Made by a program: the position numbers and the translations under genes. The notes beneath the pieces were generated by a model that saw only the letters and a list, made by a program, of their open reading frames with translations, was not told where the DNA came from and did no database searches. From Melioribacteraceae bacterium (GTDB taxonomy: Bacteria; Bacteroidota; Ignavibacteria; Ignavibacteriales; Melioribacteraceae), in NCBI GenBank assembly GCA_021647785.1, contig JAKIUC010000029.1, forward strand, positions 1 through 57,759: DNA of 57,759 nucleotides, in the 5' to 3' direction. Below, piece after piece: positions 18,849-28,022 of the stretch (the stretch's first letter is position 1; every line of letters begins with the position of its first letter).

Positions 18849-18881
18849 AAAGCCAATCCCTATAAAATTGGGATTGGCTTT
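18849..18881 (-). terminator. Rho-independent terminator after flgE
   Basis: AAAGCCAATCCC (18849-18860) pairs with GGGATTGGCTTT (18870-18881) around a 9-base loop. On the minus strand the stem is followed by an unbroken T run (18843-18848 plus the end of the stem). It lies about 37 bases after the flgE stop and ends the flgB-flgE transcript. Confidence 0.9.
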
Positions 18882-18917
18882 GAGAAAGGAAATTAGATTA
18901 GCTTACGTGACTAAGGC

Positions 18918-20621
18918 TTATCTAACGAGATTAGTAATCTCCTGCAATAATGCATCGGCAGTTGTAACAACCCTTGCATTAGCTTGGAAACCTCTTTGTG
19001 AAATAATCATTCTTGTAAACTCTTCCGATAAATCTACATTAGATTGCTCTAATGCACCTGATTGCATAAATGTGTTTGTATCACCACCTGGTTCACCAAT
19101 ACGTGGTTCACCTGCATTTGCTGCTACCTGATACATATTATCTCCTATACTTGTTAAACCATTTAGATTTGGGAATGTAGCAACCATAATCTGTGCTAAT
19201 GTTTGAGAATTACCATTAGAAAAAATACCAACAATATTTCCGTATTGATCAATATTTAAATTTGCTAAAGTTGCTGATGCAGCTCCATCTTGTGTTAATG
19301 ACTGAATTTGTGAACTGAGAGCAGTTTGAGTAATACCATTAGTTCCGGAACCAAAATTAAAATTAATTTCAACTAAGTCAGCACCACTTTCTGGTGTAAA
19401 AGATACTGAAGGTAAATCTGGTTCAACAACAGGATTAAAATTACCTGAACCATCATCTTGTAAGATTGATTCGATAGTACCATCATTATTAAATCTTAGT
19501 GTCCCGTTTGCTCCTGCGGTTAATGTTCCTGTTGTGGGCTCATCCACCTTCCAAGACCAAGACCCACTATCAAGGTGTGTGTATGTTATACTTAACGAAT
19601 GTGCACTTCCAAGAGAATCATAAACGGTTACAGTTCCTGATACTGTTTCAGCAATTTCACCTTTATCAATTTTTGCACCTGGAGTCTGTGAAGCTGTAGT
19701 ACTGCGTAGTAAATCAAAATTTATATCAAACTTGATATTCCCACCATCTTCATCAATAGTTAATAATGAAGTTGTACTTTTGGTAGTAGCACTATCAAAA
19801 GTAAGAGCTTGTGAACCTGTTACAGGAGTTGTTCCATCTGACTCAAATACAGGAGTTGTTCCATCTGACTCAAAAATTGAGTAATTAACAGTATAACCAG
19901 CAGGGGTTACGCCATCAACATAATTACCATCATTTGCATAACTAAGTTCAAGTTGATATTCTGTGCCGTCAGCACCAAAAATTTTAAAAGTTTCAGCGGG
20001 AGCAGGAGGATTAGTTGTGCTATCTGAAGTAAAATTACCTGTCATTTCAACAATATCTGTTCTCTTTGTAGGTGAACCACTTTCAAGATTGCCACCCCAA
20101 GTTACATTTTTAGTTGCAATTGCTGGTAATCTTAAATTTTTATCAATAATTACATCCTGTGCAGAGTTACCTGCTGGTATTTCACCAAGACCATTTGCAA
20201 CTTTACCTTGTACTATTGCACCATTTTGTGGATTTACTAATTTACCCTCGGCATCAAAAACAAATGACCCAGCACGTGAATATTGCTGTGTTCCATTATT
20301 ATTTAATATAAAAAGTCCAGGTCCCTGTAAAGCTAAATCAGTAGTAATTCCAGTTCTTTCAAAAGTACCTTGGTTCCAGTTTCTATCAATAGAATTAACT
20401 TTCATACCGAGACCAACTTGCATACTGTTTGTACCACCGTTGCCATTTTCCGGGTTAGTACCCGATTTTATCATTTGATTAAAAGTATCACTAAATGTAA
20501 TTCGTGAACCCTTGTAGCCAATAGTGTTAACATTAGCTATGTTGTTTCCAATCACATCCATCATCGATTGGAAATTTCTCAATCCGGAAACACCGGAATA
20601 TAGTGAGTTAAGAAGTGCCAT
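18918..20621 (-). CDS. flgE: FlgE, flagellar hook protein
   Basis: 567 residues. The N-terminal rod/hook motif (LLNSLYSGVSGLRNFQ, then 'IGNNIANVNTIGYK') and the C-terminal helix ('RGFQANARVVTTADALLQ') are those of FlgE. The middle is a surface-exposed variable region of beta domains. It includes a perfect duplication FESDGTTPV-FESDGTTPV (27-bp direct repeat near 19828-19880). Strong ribosome site AGGAGG six bases upstream. Exported through the FlhAB gate and polymerised under FlgD to the length set by FliK. Confidence 0.96.
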   Translation of the reverse strand: MALLNSLYSGVSGLRNFQSMMDVIGNNIANVNTIGYKGSRITFSDTFNQMIKSGTNPENGNGGTNSMQVGLGMKVNSIDRNWNQGTFERTGITTDLALQGPGLFILNNNGTQQYSRAGSFVFDAEGKLVNPQNGAIVQGKVANGLGEIPAGNSAQDVIIDKNLRLPAIATKNVTWGGNLESGSPTKRTDIVEMTGNFTSDSTTNPPAPAETFKIFGADGTEYQLELSYANDGNYVDGVTPAGYTVNYSIFESDGTTPVFESDGTTPVTGSQALTFDSATTKSTTSLLTIDEDGGNIKFDINFDLLRSTTASQTPGAKIDKGEIAETVSGTVTVYDSLGSAHSLSITYTHLDSGSWSWKVDEPTTGTLTAGANGTLRFNNDGTIESILQDDGSGNFNPVVEPDLPSVSFTPESGADLVEINFNFGSGTNGITQTALSSQIQSLTQDGAASATLANLNIDQYGNIVGIFSNGNSQTLAQIMVATFPNLNGLTSIGDNMYQVAANAGEPRIGEPGGDTNTFMQSGALEQSNVDLSEEFTRMIISQRGFQANARVVTTADALLQEITNLVR

Positions 20622-20729
20622 TATAACCTCCTAAGGTTAGTTTTTAAGTTTGTTCAATTCAGCGTCTGTCGGTCAGCCAAATCTCGAGCGTCCTTAAAAG
20701 GTCCCGCTCATAACATGTTAATTAAAGTT

Positions 20730-21110
20730 TTATTGTGCGAATACTACGCTATCAATATTTGTAAATACATTTTCGTTGCTATTAGCCAAACTCATTGCTG
20801 TAATTACAGTTTTGTTCGGAATGTTAACAACAAATGCTGTGTTGTCCATCATTACTAATGAATCTTTTGCTCCTTTTGCTTCAGCTTGCTGAACTGCATT
20901 ATTAATTCTATCCATTTCATTTTCTGATAGATTTATATCGCGCGAGTCTAAACGCTGCTGAGCATGTTTTGAAAGTTTAACTTTCGAAATCTCTTTCGAG
21001 AATATTTCATCAAAATGGGATTTTAATCCATCTTGCTCTCTCCCTTGTTGAAACCCGCTCTCCTTAACTATGGGTACAAAGGGAACATTTATTCCATTTA
21101 TTGTTGCCAT
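20730..21110 (-). CDS. Flagellar operon protein of the TIGR02530 type
   Basis: 126 residues. The core 'LSKHAQQRLDSRDINLSENE' followed by 'DSLVMMDNTAFVVNIPNKTVITAM' matches, from memory, the conserved small protein between flgD and flgE in many flagellar operons. Role unproven; a cytoplasmic assembly or chaperone role is often suggested. It lies 27 bases after flgD. The 108-base gap to flgE carries only a short inverted sequence. Confidence 0.8.
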   Translation of the reverse strand: MATINGINVPFVPIVKESGFQQGREQDGLKSHFDEIFSKEISKVKLSKHAQQRLDSRDINLSENEMDRINNAVQQAEAKGAKDSLVMMDNTAFVVNIPNKTVITAMSLANSNENVFTNIDSVVFAQ

Positions 21111-21137
21111 TTTATTCGTCTCCTTCCGAATTATGAT

Positions 21138-21962
21138 TTAAAAATTCCATTTTCCGCTATTTCCATTATATCCTTTATCTCCGATGCCTCCATTACTTCC
21201 ACTGTTTCCATTGTTTCCGTCACTTCCACTATCTCCGTCATTTCCGCTACTTCCACTGTTTCCACTGCTTCCATTATTTTCATTTTCACCTGAACTCGGA
21301 TTTAATATTTCTATTATATCAGCTAAGCTATACTCAATGCCACCAACAATAAGAGTTGTTCCATTCTCGCCAAACCTAACTCCATCAATTCTTCCAATAC
21401 CGTATGTTTCAACTAACATGTTTTCACCTTTGGCATTCTTAGCTTCAATTTCGAACCTGTAACTACCTTCCGGTAATTTCTTACCATTATCATCGGAAAA
21501 ATCCCACGAAAGTTTATGGTCACCATTTGGAGTATTTTCCTGCGAAATTGTTCTTACCAGCAGACCACTTTCGTTGTAAATTTGAATAGTAACTTCTGAA
21601 GCATCAGCCGGAAGTTTATACCCAAATTTAATACTTTCTTGCCCAATGTTATTTAATATTGGTGAAGCAAGTTTAACATCATTTCCAATTAATGTTGCTG
21701 TTAATGTATTGTTTATCGATTGTGTTAAGAAGTAGTCTGCATCTATACTTCTATTCATCGATTCATTTAAATTTGAAAGTTGCTCTAACGATGAAAACTG
21801 AGCAAGTTGTGATGCATATTCAGTTCCATCCATTGGTTCAAGAGGATTTTGATTTTGCAATTGTGCAATCATCAATTCCAAAAAAGCCTCCTTATCCATT
21901 TTGTCTCCGCCTTGCGGCTGCGATACAAATGTATTTACTTGATTTTGTACTGTGTTTACCAT
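21138..21962 (-). CDS. flgD: FlgD, hook-capping protein with Gly/Ser/Asn-rich tail
   Basis: 274 residues. The family N-terminus (KEAFLELMIAQLQNQNPLEPMDG, then 'YASQLAQFSSLEQL') scaffolds hook assembly, and the middle has a FlgD Ig-like domain (VTIQIYNESGLLVRTI, 'HKLSWDFSDDNGKKLPEGSY'). Residues from about 226 on are an odd tail of Gly, Ser, Asn and Asp in six-base-period DNA, ending GKWNF. Such a tail is not normal for FlgD. The gene lies nine bases after fliK. Confidence 0.93.
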   Translation of the reverse strand: MVNTVQNQVNTFVSQPQGGDKMDKEAFLELMIAQLQNQNPLEPMDGTEYASQLAQFSSLEQLSNLNESMNRSIDADYFLTQSINNTLTATLIGNDVKLASPILNNIGQESIKFGYKLPADASEVTIQIYNESGLLVRTISQENTPNGDHKLSWDFSDDNGKKLPEGSYRFEIEAKNAKGENMLVETYGIGRIDGVRFGENGTTLIVGGIEYSLADIIEILNPSSGENENNGSSGNSGSSGNDGDSGSDGNNGNSGSNGGIGDKGYNGNSGKWNF

Positions 21963-21971
21963 TTCAGACTC

Positions 21972-24860
21972 CTATGCTATAAAATCGTATTTATTATAGC
22001 CTAAATTTTTGCGCACAAATGTTTCGTCAAATCCTTCAACATTCATTTTAGCAGCGTTATTGTTTTTTCTTTTCTGTTTGAAAAATCTCTGGTTTTTATC
22101 TTCAGAATTAGAGAGCGAAACATTTAATGAATTATACTGCACACCATTTTGATTAAGAGTTGCTTTTAAGTTTTCCAAACTGTTTTGAACAAGCTGCTGA
22201 GTCGCTTCGTTATCAACCTTTATTGATGCAGAAATAACTTTATTAATAACCTCAAGTCTAATATTCAGTTTGCCTAAATTCTCGGGCGTTAGTTGAAATT
22301 GAATAATCTTCTTTTCACCCTTTTGTATTAATTGTGTTAATTCTTGATTCAGATTTTTAATATCAATTCTTTTATAGATATTTTTTTGATTTACTCTTAA
22401 ATCACTTTTAAAAATTTGATTATGTGCAGCAGCAAATTTTGAAAAATTAGGTTCTTCAACTTTAACTTCTGAACTATCTTTTTTGTGAAGAATATTGCTC
22501 TCTATTTTATTCTCTTTTATCACAACATTTTTATTATCAGCTTCCAAATTTTTGTTAATCATTTTTTCAAATGGTTTTAGCTTTAAGCTATCAGTAGTTA
22601 ATTCAGCATCATCTGTTACTTGAGCAGCAGCACCTTGTCTATTATTAGATGACTCTCTGTTTCCCATATTAGAACTACTGTTTTTATTTTCGCTTTTAGA
22701 AATTTTTGTTTCAACAAATCCATCCTTATCATTAGATACTTTTGTTAGCTTTGTATCTTTATCCTGTGCAGCCTTACTCTCCCTTGAAGCATCTTCATTT
22801 AATGGAACAACTTTAAGTTTCGTTAAATCGACACTCTCTTTACTTGCATATACAGTTTTATTTAGTAATTCCGGTTTTGTTTTCTTAACAAAAATATCAT
22901 CTTTCAATGTTAAACTTTCCGGACTCTTTTCTGTTTTCAGAGTAATTAGATATTTCTCTTTTTCTACATTGTTACTACTATCAACTACTTCTTTATTTGT
23001 AAAAACATTTTTAATTCCACTCTTTACCTTCTCAACAAAGTTCGATTCATTATTCAATTTTCTATTACTTACAACTTCAAACTTTTCATTTAACTTAACA
23101 TTCTCTAATGATGTTGTTTTAACTTCTAATTTTTCCAATTTTGCAAAAAGAGTTTTTAGCTCGGTGTTTGTTGGGGCTTTAGATATCTTTTCTTTTACAA
23201 CCTCTTTTAATTCCGGAATATTTACCTTTTTGAAACTCTCTTTTTGAACCGCTTCTATTTCACCTGAAGTCAGTTTTAGTTTTTTTGATAAATCCAAAAG
23301 TGATAATTTTTCATCTGTTTTAGCCTCGGGCGTAACAATGTTTTTTGGAGATAATATCGTTTCTATTTTATTAAGAACAGATTTAATTTCAATATTAGAT
23401 TTGCTGAAATTCTCAAGAGCTTTAAGCTCATTATTAAACTCTGGTAAAGAGATCTTCTCTGAAACCAGACTTTTAACAACTGTAATTTCTTTTAATGTTA
23501 GGTTTAATACCTCACTAATTTTTGGTAAAGTAAATTTAGAAGAAATAGCTTCCGAAGTTTTAACTTCACTATTTGATTTTAAATAACTATCCACTTTGCT
23601 GAGTAAAGATTTTGCTTCTGAACTTTTTGACGAGTCGGAAATCAATGCTTTCAATTTATCACTTAGTTCCGGAAGTGTTAATTTTTCACTGTTAATGTTT
23701 TTAACAATTTCAGTCTCTTTGGGTGTAAGGTTTAATACCTCACTCAATTTCGGCAATGTAAATTTGGAAGTAACATTACTTGAAGTTACAACTTCACTAT
23801 TCGATTTTAAATAACTATCCACTTTGCTGAGTAAAGATTTCACTTCTGCACTTTGCGATGGATTAGATAGTAAGGTTTTTAATTTATTATTTAATTCAGG
23901 AAGTGTTAATTTTTCTATCTCAATACCTTCCAATAATTTAATTTCTTTCGGAGTTAGTTCCAGCTTATTGGAAAGCATAGGAAAACCAATTTGTTTTTCC
24001 TGAATAGCAGAACCTGGCTGGGTAGATTCTGCTTTAATTTCAGGATTAATAACCTTTACAAACTCATCAACTATTGTTTTTTTAAGTATGTCCGATTCTT
24101 TGGTTGAAAGATTAAGTTCTTTTTGAACTTCCGTAATTAACGATGAAAGAATATTTTTCTGAGGTTTAAATGTTTCATTATTTAACGAAACTAATTTGGA
24201 AAAATTTGTTTCAATTTTTGAAATTAGTTGAGATATTTTCTCATCGCTCATATTAAATTCATTTGAGCTAAACGTTTCTTTTAGCGAAGAGAGTATGTTC
24301 GAGATTATTAAATTATAATCAATCTCTGCAGAATTATTATTGCTTGATTGTGATAGCTTTACAACTTTAGTTGTATCAGCATTTTGTAACAACGCACTAA
24401 ATTTTTGAATCTCAGCAATAATCTCTTTTCCATTGTTTTTAATTGGAACAGAAAATTTTTCTCCACTACTAATACTTTCAAAAATTGCTTTTAAAGTTTC
24501 CTGATTTAATTGAGTTTTATCAGCTTTAACAATTTGCCCTGAACTATTTTTAACTGTTTCAATTTGATTTAAAACAGAAGAAAGAAACGCAGCAACTGCC
24601 GTATCATCACCAAGATAATCATTATTAGCAGATGTCTCTTTATTTTCAGTACCATAAGTTAGGTTTTCAAAATTCTTAAATAGAGCTTTGTTTTTTGATT
24701 CTAACTCGATATTAGTCGTGCTATTTAATGCTAATTTTTCTGTTGAGACATTTATAATATCTGCAAAGAGATAATTAGAATTAGTAAACTTATTCTCTCT
24801 AACACCATCAATACTATTATTAGTATTAGCGTTCGATATAAACAGCGGATTAAAAAACAT
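21972..24860 (-). CDS. fliK: FliK, hook-length control protein, with four 76-residue repeats
   Basis: 962 residues, more than twice the common length of about 400. The C-terminal domain (about 845-930) has the FliK pattern 'IIQFQLTPENLGKLNIRLEV' and 'VQNSLENLKATLNQNGV'. The centre (296-597) is four tandem repeats of 76, 76, 76 and 74 residues, each starting near LS..L.LT..E and containing (L/I)PE(L/F)...L, SLLSKVDSYLKSN-like helices. Repeats 1 and 2 are almost identical at DNA level in places, so the expansion is recent. FliK acts as an exported molecular ruler, so repeat number may set hook length. It overlaps the motE stop by one base. Confidence 0.9.
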   Translation of the reverse strand: MFFNPLFISNANTNNSIDGVRENKFTNSNYLFADIINVSTEKLALNSTTNIELESKNKALFKNFENLTYGTENKETSANNDYLGDDTAVAAFLSSVLNQIETVKNSSGQIVKADKTQLNQETLKAIFESISSGEKFSVPIKNNGKEIIAEIQKFSALLQNADTTKVVKLSQSSNNNSAEIDYNLIISNILSSLKETFSSNEFNMSDEKISQLISKIETNFSKLVSLNNETFKPQKNILSSLITEVQKELNLSTKESDILKKTIVDEFVKVINPEIKAESTQPGSAIQEKQIGFPMLSNKLELTPKEIKLLEGIEIEKLTLPELNNKLKTLLSNPSQSAEVKSLLSKVDSYLKSNSEVVTSSNVTSKFTLPKLSEVLNLTPKETEIVKNINSEKLTLPELSDKLKALISDSSKSSEAKSLLSKVDSYLKSNSEVKTSEAISSKFTLPKISEVLNLTLKEITVVKSLVSEKISLPEFNNELKALENFSKSNIEIKSVLNKIETILSPKNIVTPEAKTDEKLSLLDLSKKLKLTSGEIEAVQKESFKKVNIPELKEVVKEKISKAPTNTELKTLFAKLEKLEVKTTSLENVKLNEKFEVVSNRKLNNESNFVEKVKSGIKNVFTNKEVVDSSNNVEKEKYLITLKTEKSPESLTLKDDIFVKKTKPELLNKTVYASKESVDLTKLKVVPLNEDASRESKAAQDKDTKLTKVSNDKDGFVETKISKSENKNSSSNMGNRESSNNRQGAAAQVTDDAELTTDSLKLKPFEKMINKNLEADNKNVVIKENKIESNILHKKDSSEVKVEEPNFSKFAAAHNQIFKSDLRVNQKNIYKRIDIKNLNQELTQLIQKGEKKIIQFQLTPENLGKLNIRLEVINKVISASIKVDNEATQQLVQNSLENLKATLNQNGVQYNSLNVSLSNSEDKNQRFFKQKRKNNNAAKMNVEGFDETFVRKNLGYNKYDFIA

Positions 24861-25435
24861 TATGGTACTCGCGTTATTCGTTTAGCAATTTCAGGATTCA
24901 ATTCTGATAGTATTTCAGCAGCTTTTTTCTTTTTCATACTATACAAAATATCCTTGGCTATATTGTCGGAATATTTTAGAATTATTTTAGCCGCTTTCTG
25001 AGATTCCATTGCTTCATAAAATTTTGAAGTGGTTTTTATCCATTCTTGGTATTCAGTTTCACTATCTTTTTTCTTTTTGAACTTTGCATTTGTTACTTCC
25101 AAACTTGATGTTTCTCTTGATAATTTAGTAATTTTCTCCTGTAACACTGCAATGCTATCTTCCAATAAAACAATCATATTGTTTCTATCTACTACTGCTG
25201 CCGAATCGAAACCAATCTCTTTAAGTGAATCTAATACTGTTTTTTCAATTTCAGGTCTAAGGTTTAATTTCATATCATCTATCTGCTGAGCAGTTTGTAG
25301 TTCTGTTGCAGCTTGGGTATGTGTAAAATCGAAATCAAAAATATTGTTATACCTTAAATTTAGAAACGCAACTAATGCGGTAACCATCACAAAAGAAACT
25401 ATAAATATTATTACTGTTGCTATCTTATCAATCAT
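24860..25435 (-). CDS. motE: MotE/MgtE-N-like flagellar membrane protein
   Basis: 191 residues: one N-terminal membrane span (about 7-27), a coiled-coil stretch (about 90-125), then a C-terminal helical segment 'AAKIILKYSDNIAKDILYSM' and 'KAAEILSELNPEIAKRIT' like the MgtE N-domain. This layout is that of MotE, a chaperone for the stator protein MotC in some bacteria, encoded after fliJ as here. The symbol rests on architecture and position. Confidence 0.7.
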   Translation of the reverse strand: MIDKIATVIIFIVSFVMVTALVAFLNLRYNNIFDFDFTHTQAATELQTAQQIDDMKLNLRPEIEKTVLDSLKEIGFDSAAVVDRNNMIVLLEDSIAVLQEKITKLSRETSSLEVTNAKFKKKKDSETEYQEWIKTTSKFYEAMESQKAAKIILKYSDNIAKDILYSMKKKKAAEILSELNPEIAKRITRVP

Positions 25436-25437
25436 CT

Positions 25438-25869
25438 CTATTCCTTGTTAACTTTTTGTGTTGCTAATTCATCCAACATCTTTATCTCTAATTTGTTTTC
25501 TTCTTTCTTGAATAACATCAACTTCGATTCTTTGAGCTTCTGAAATACCTTGCTCTCTTTTGTTTTTTCAATTAACTCATTTTGCTTTAATTTAAGAAGT
25601 AGTTTTAACCTTGCTATTTCATTATCAACAAATTCTATTTTTTTCTTTATATAGAATATGTGGCTTTCAAGAAATTGAAGTTCCGATATTTTTATTGAGC
25701 TTTTATTATTATCTAACTTACATCCCTTTAACTCACTAATTAAATTCTCTTTTTTAGCTAAAAACTCTTCTATCTGCTTTCCAACAAAAGCAACCTCTTT
25801 CATTGCTTGTTTCTTAATGGTCTCCTTAAAATTAAGAACCGAATCAAATTTGTATTTAAACTTTTTCAT
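25438..25869 (-). CDS. fliJ: FliJ, export chaperone/ATPase stalk
   Basis: 143 residues, almost entirely charged coiled coil. It opens with the FliJ pattern 'FKYKFDSVLNFKETIKKQA'. It links FliI to FlhA and escorts rod/hook chaperones. It sits downstream of fliI after an unusual 189-base gap occupied by a repeat-like element, and two bases before motE. Confidence 0.85.
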   Translation of the reverse strand: MKKFKYKFDSVLNFKETIKKQAMKEVAFVGKQIEEFLAKKENLISELKGCKLDNNKSSIKISELQFLESHIFYIKKKIEFVDNEIARLKLLLKLKQNELIEKTKESKVFQKLKESKLMLFKKEENKLEIKMLDELATQKVNKE

Positions 25870-25875
25870 CTGTTT

Positions 25876-25995
25876 TCCTGTTCCGCTCTTTTGCGGAATA
25901 ATTTGTAGAGCTAATCTCCTGATTCGCTTTTGCTATTAGATAGAAACGAAAGAGGACTTTCGTTCTACAATTATTTTCTTGTGTTCCGCTAAGTG
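25876..25995. repeat. Repeat-like element with three hairpins between fliI and fliJ
   Basis: Within the gap are TTCCGC/GCGGAA (25881-25898), TTGTAGA near 25903 facing TCTACAA at 25964-25970, and ACGAAAG/CTTTCGT (25946-25963). The otherwise compact operon has gaps of 0-25 bases, so this block looks inserted. It may attenuate or stabilise the transcript. No copy elsewhere in the window was found. Confidence 0.5.
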
Positions 25996-26058
25996 GGATG
26001 AATGTTTCATCTATTTAATCTTATAATCTTTTTTCTCAAATCTCATATCTAACTTCTC

Positions 26059-27396
26059 TTACTCTAATACCAACGGTTCTTCAATCATATCATTAAGCAA
26101 ATCAACTGTTTCATTAAATAACGATTTATCATACATATCTTGCTTTAAAAAACTTCTTAAGTTTGCAATGTTCTGTAATGCATGGTCTATCTGCGGATTG
26201 CTTCCTTTTACATAAGCACCAATATTTATAAGGTCTTCCGCTTCATTGTATGTTGATAGAATTTCATTAAAAAGCATAGCTCTTTCGCGTTGGTCCTTTG
26301 TAACAATATCAGGCATTACTCTACTTACACTTTGTAGAGGGTCAATTGCAGGGTACTGTCCTTTGTTTGCAAGTTTTCTGGAAAGAACAATATGCCCATC
26401 AAGTATTGAACGAACTGCATCAGCAATTGGTTCATTCATATCATCCCCATCAACCAATACAGTATAAAACCCAGTAATAGAGCCACCTTTAGATGTACCT
26501 GCACGTTCTAATAATTTTGGAAGAATTGCAAAGACTGAGGGTGTATAACCTTTAGTTGTGGGTGGTTCCCCTACTGTTAAACCAATCTCTCTTTGTGCCA
26601 TTGCAAAACGTGTTACAGAATCCATCATTAACAATACATCTTTCCCTTTATCTCTAAAGTATTCTGCAATTGTTGTTCCTATAAATGCACCCTTCATTCT
26701 AATTAAAGCCGATTTATCACTTGTAGCAACAATAACAACAGAGCGTTTAAGACCTTCCTCCCCGAGGTCTTTTTCAATAAACTCTCTTACCTCTCTTCCG
26801 CGTTCCCCAATAAGAGTAATAACATTTATATCTGCATCTGTATTTCGTGCCATCATTCCAAGAAGTACGCTTTTACCCACGCCACTTCCTGCAAATATTC
26901 CAGCTCTCTGTCCTCTGCCAATAGTTAGTAATCCATCTATTGCCCGTACACCTGTTTGCAGCGGTGCTTTAATTCTTTCACGCTCAAGGGGGTTTGGTGG
27001 TTCACGATAAATTGATCTTCTTTCAGATAAATTGAGTGGACCTTTACCATCTATTGGGTTTCCTAATCCATCAATCACTCGTCCAAGTAGTTCTTCACCC
27101 ACCGGAATTGAGAAACTTTTTCCAGTTGCAACAATTTCGCAAGCAGGAGAAATTTCGTGAACTTCTCCGAGAGCAATTGATAAAACTTTTCCTTCTTTAA
27201 AGCCAACAACTTCGCAAGCACAAACTATTTTTCCATCTCTATCAACAACTTTACACTCCTCACCAATAGATACATTGGGACCAAAAGAGACAATTACTAA
27301 ACCAACAACATCTGTTACTTTTCCATTAACTTTAATAATTTCAGCATTTGAAATTTGTTGAGAAATTGTTGCAATATATTCTTCAGCATAATTCAT
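26059..27396 (-). CDS. fliI: FliI, flagellar export ATPase
   Basis: 445 residues. Walker A 'GIFAGSGVGKS' (about 166-176), Walker B 'DVLLMMDSVTRFAMAQRE' near 255, and the export-ATPase string PPTTKGYTPSVFAILPKL are present. Hexameric ATPase at the base of the export gate, homologous to F1-beta. Start overlaps the fliH stop by one base. Confidence 0.97.
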   Translation of the reverse strand: MNYAEEYIATISQQISNAEIIKVNGKVTDVVGLVIVSFGPNVSIGEECKVVDRDGKIVCACEVVGFKEGKVLSIALGEVHEISPACEIVATGKSFSIPVGEELLGRVIDGLGNPIDGKGPLNLSERRSIYREPPNPLERERIKAPLQTGVRAIDGLLTIGRGQRAGIFAGSGVGKSVLLGMMARNTDADINVITLIGERGREVREFIEKDLGEEGLKRSVVIVATSDKSALIRMKGAFIGTTIAEYFRDKGKDVLLMMDSVTRFAMAQREIGLTVGEPPTTKGYTPSVFAILPKLLERAGTSKGGSITGFYTVLVDGDDMNEPIADAVRSILDGHIVLSRKLANKGQYPAIDPLQSVSRVMPDIVTKDQRERAMLFNEILSTYNEAEDLINIGAYVKGSNPQIDHALQNIANLRSFLKQDMYDKSLFNETVDLLNDMIEEPLVLE

Positions 27397-28022
27397 TAAA
27401 CTACTTCTACCATTTCTTGAGAGAGTTTCCTCTTTAGTTCGTTCAGTTGCGAGGTTATTCGCGAATCAACATTTCCAATTTCAGATTCTACAATACAGCC
27501 GCCTATTTCAATTCTATCATCAATTTCAAACTTCACATTTGAGTATGATTTACTATCAAGAAAATCTTCGTCACTCTCTTCAATTAAAGTCATATCCTGA
27601 GGGTTTAATCTTAAAACAATATTATTTGCACCAATAATTTTGCTTGTAGATTCCTTTATTGTATTAATAATAATAGGAGATTCTACAACTGTTTTTTTTA
27701 TAATCTTTTCAGCAATTAAGAAAGAAACATCCAAAACTATTTTATTGAATGAAGCTTTATGTTCTACCAATCTTTCATCTATCGATTTCATAAAATTATC
27801 ATACTCATTAAATTTAGTTTGCAGCTTCTCGCTAAACTGAGATTGTAATTCCTTTATTGCTTCTTCTCTGCCGGCATTAAATATTTGCTCTTGTTTCTCT
27901 TTTTCTAATCTTTGCAAATACTCTTCTTCATTCTCTTTTTCAAAACCTGGGTGTCCAATTCCATCCACTATTTTTAGATTAAGTTTTCTCTTTATGTTTC
28001 CAATCTTTATAACATTAGACAT
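27396..28022 (-). CDS. fliH: FliH, negative regulator of FliI
   Basis: About 208 residues from ATG at 28022 (MSNVIKIG), preferred over an upstream in-frame GTG at 28040 because GAGGAA lies five bases before it. The protein is charged and helical, with a Glu/Lys-rich middle (about 30-95) and the C-terminal V-ATPase-E-like half ('FLIAEKIIKKTVVESP', 'IVLRLNPQDM'). It overlaps the fliG stop by eight bases. Confidence 0.9.
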   Translation of the reverse strand: MSNVIKIGNIKRKLNLKIVDGIGHPGFEKENEEEYLQRLEKEKQEQIFNAGREEAIKELQSQFSEKLQTKFNEYDNFMKSIDERLVEHKASFNKIVLDVSFLIAEKIIKKTVVESPIIINTIKESTSKIIGANNIVLRLNPQDMTLIEESDEDFLDSKSYSNVKFEIDDRIEIGGCIVESEIGNVDSRITSQLNELKRKLSQEMVEVV

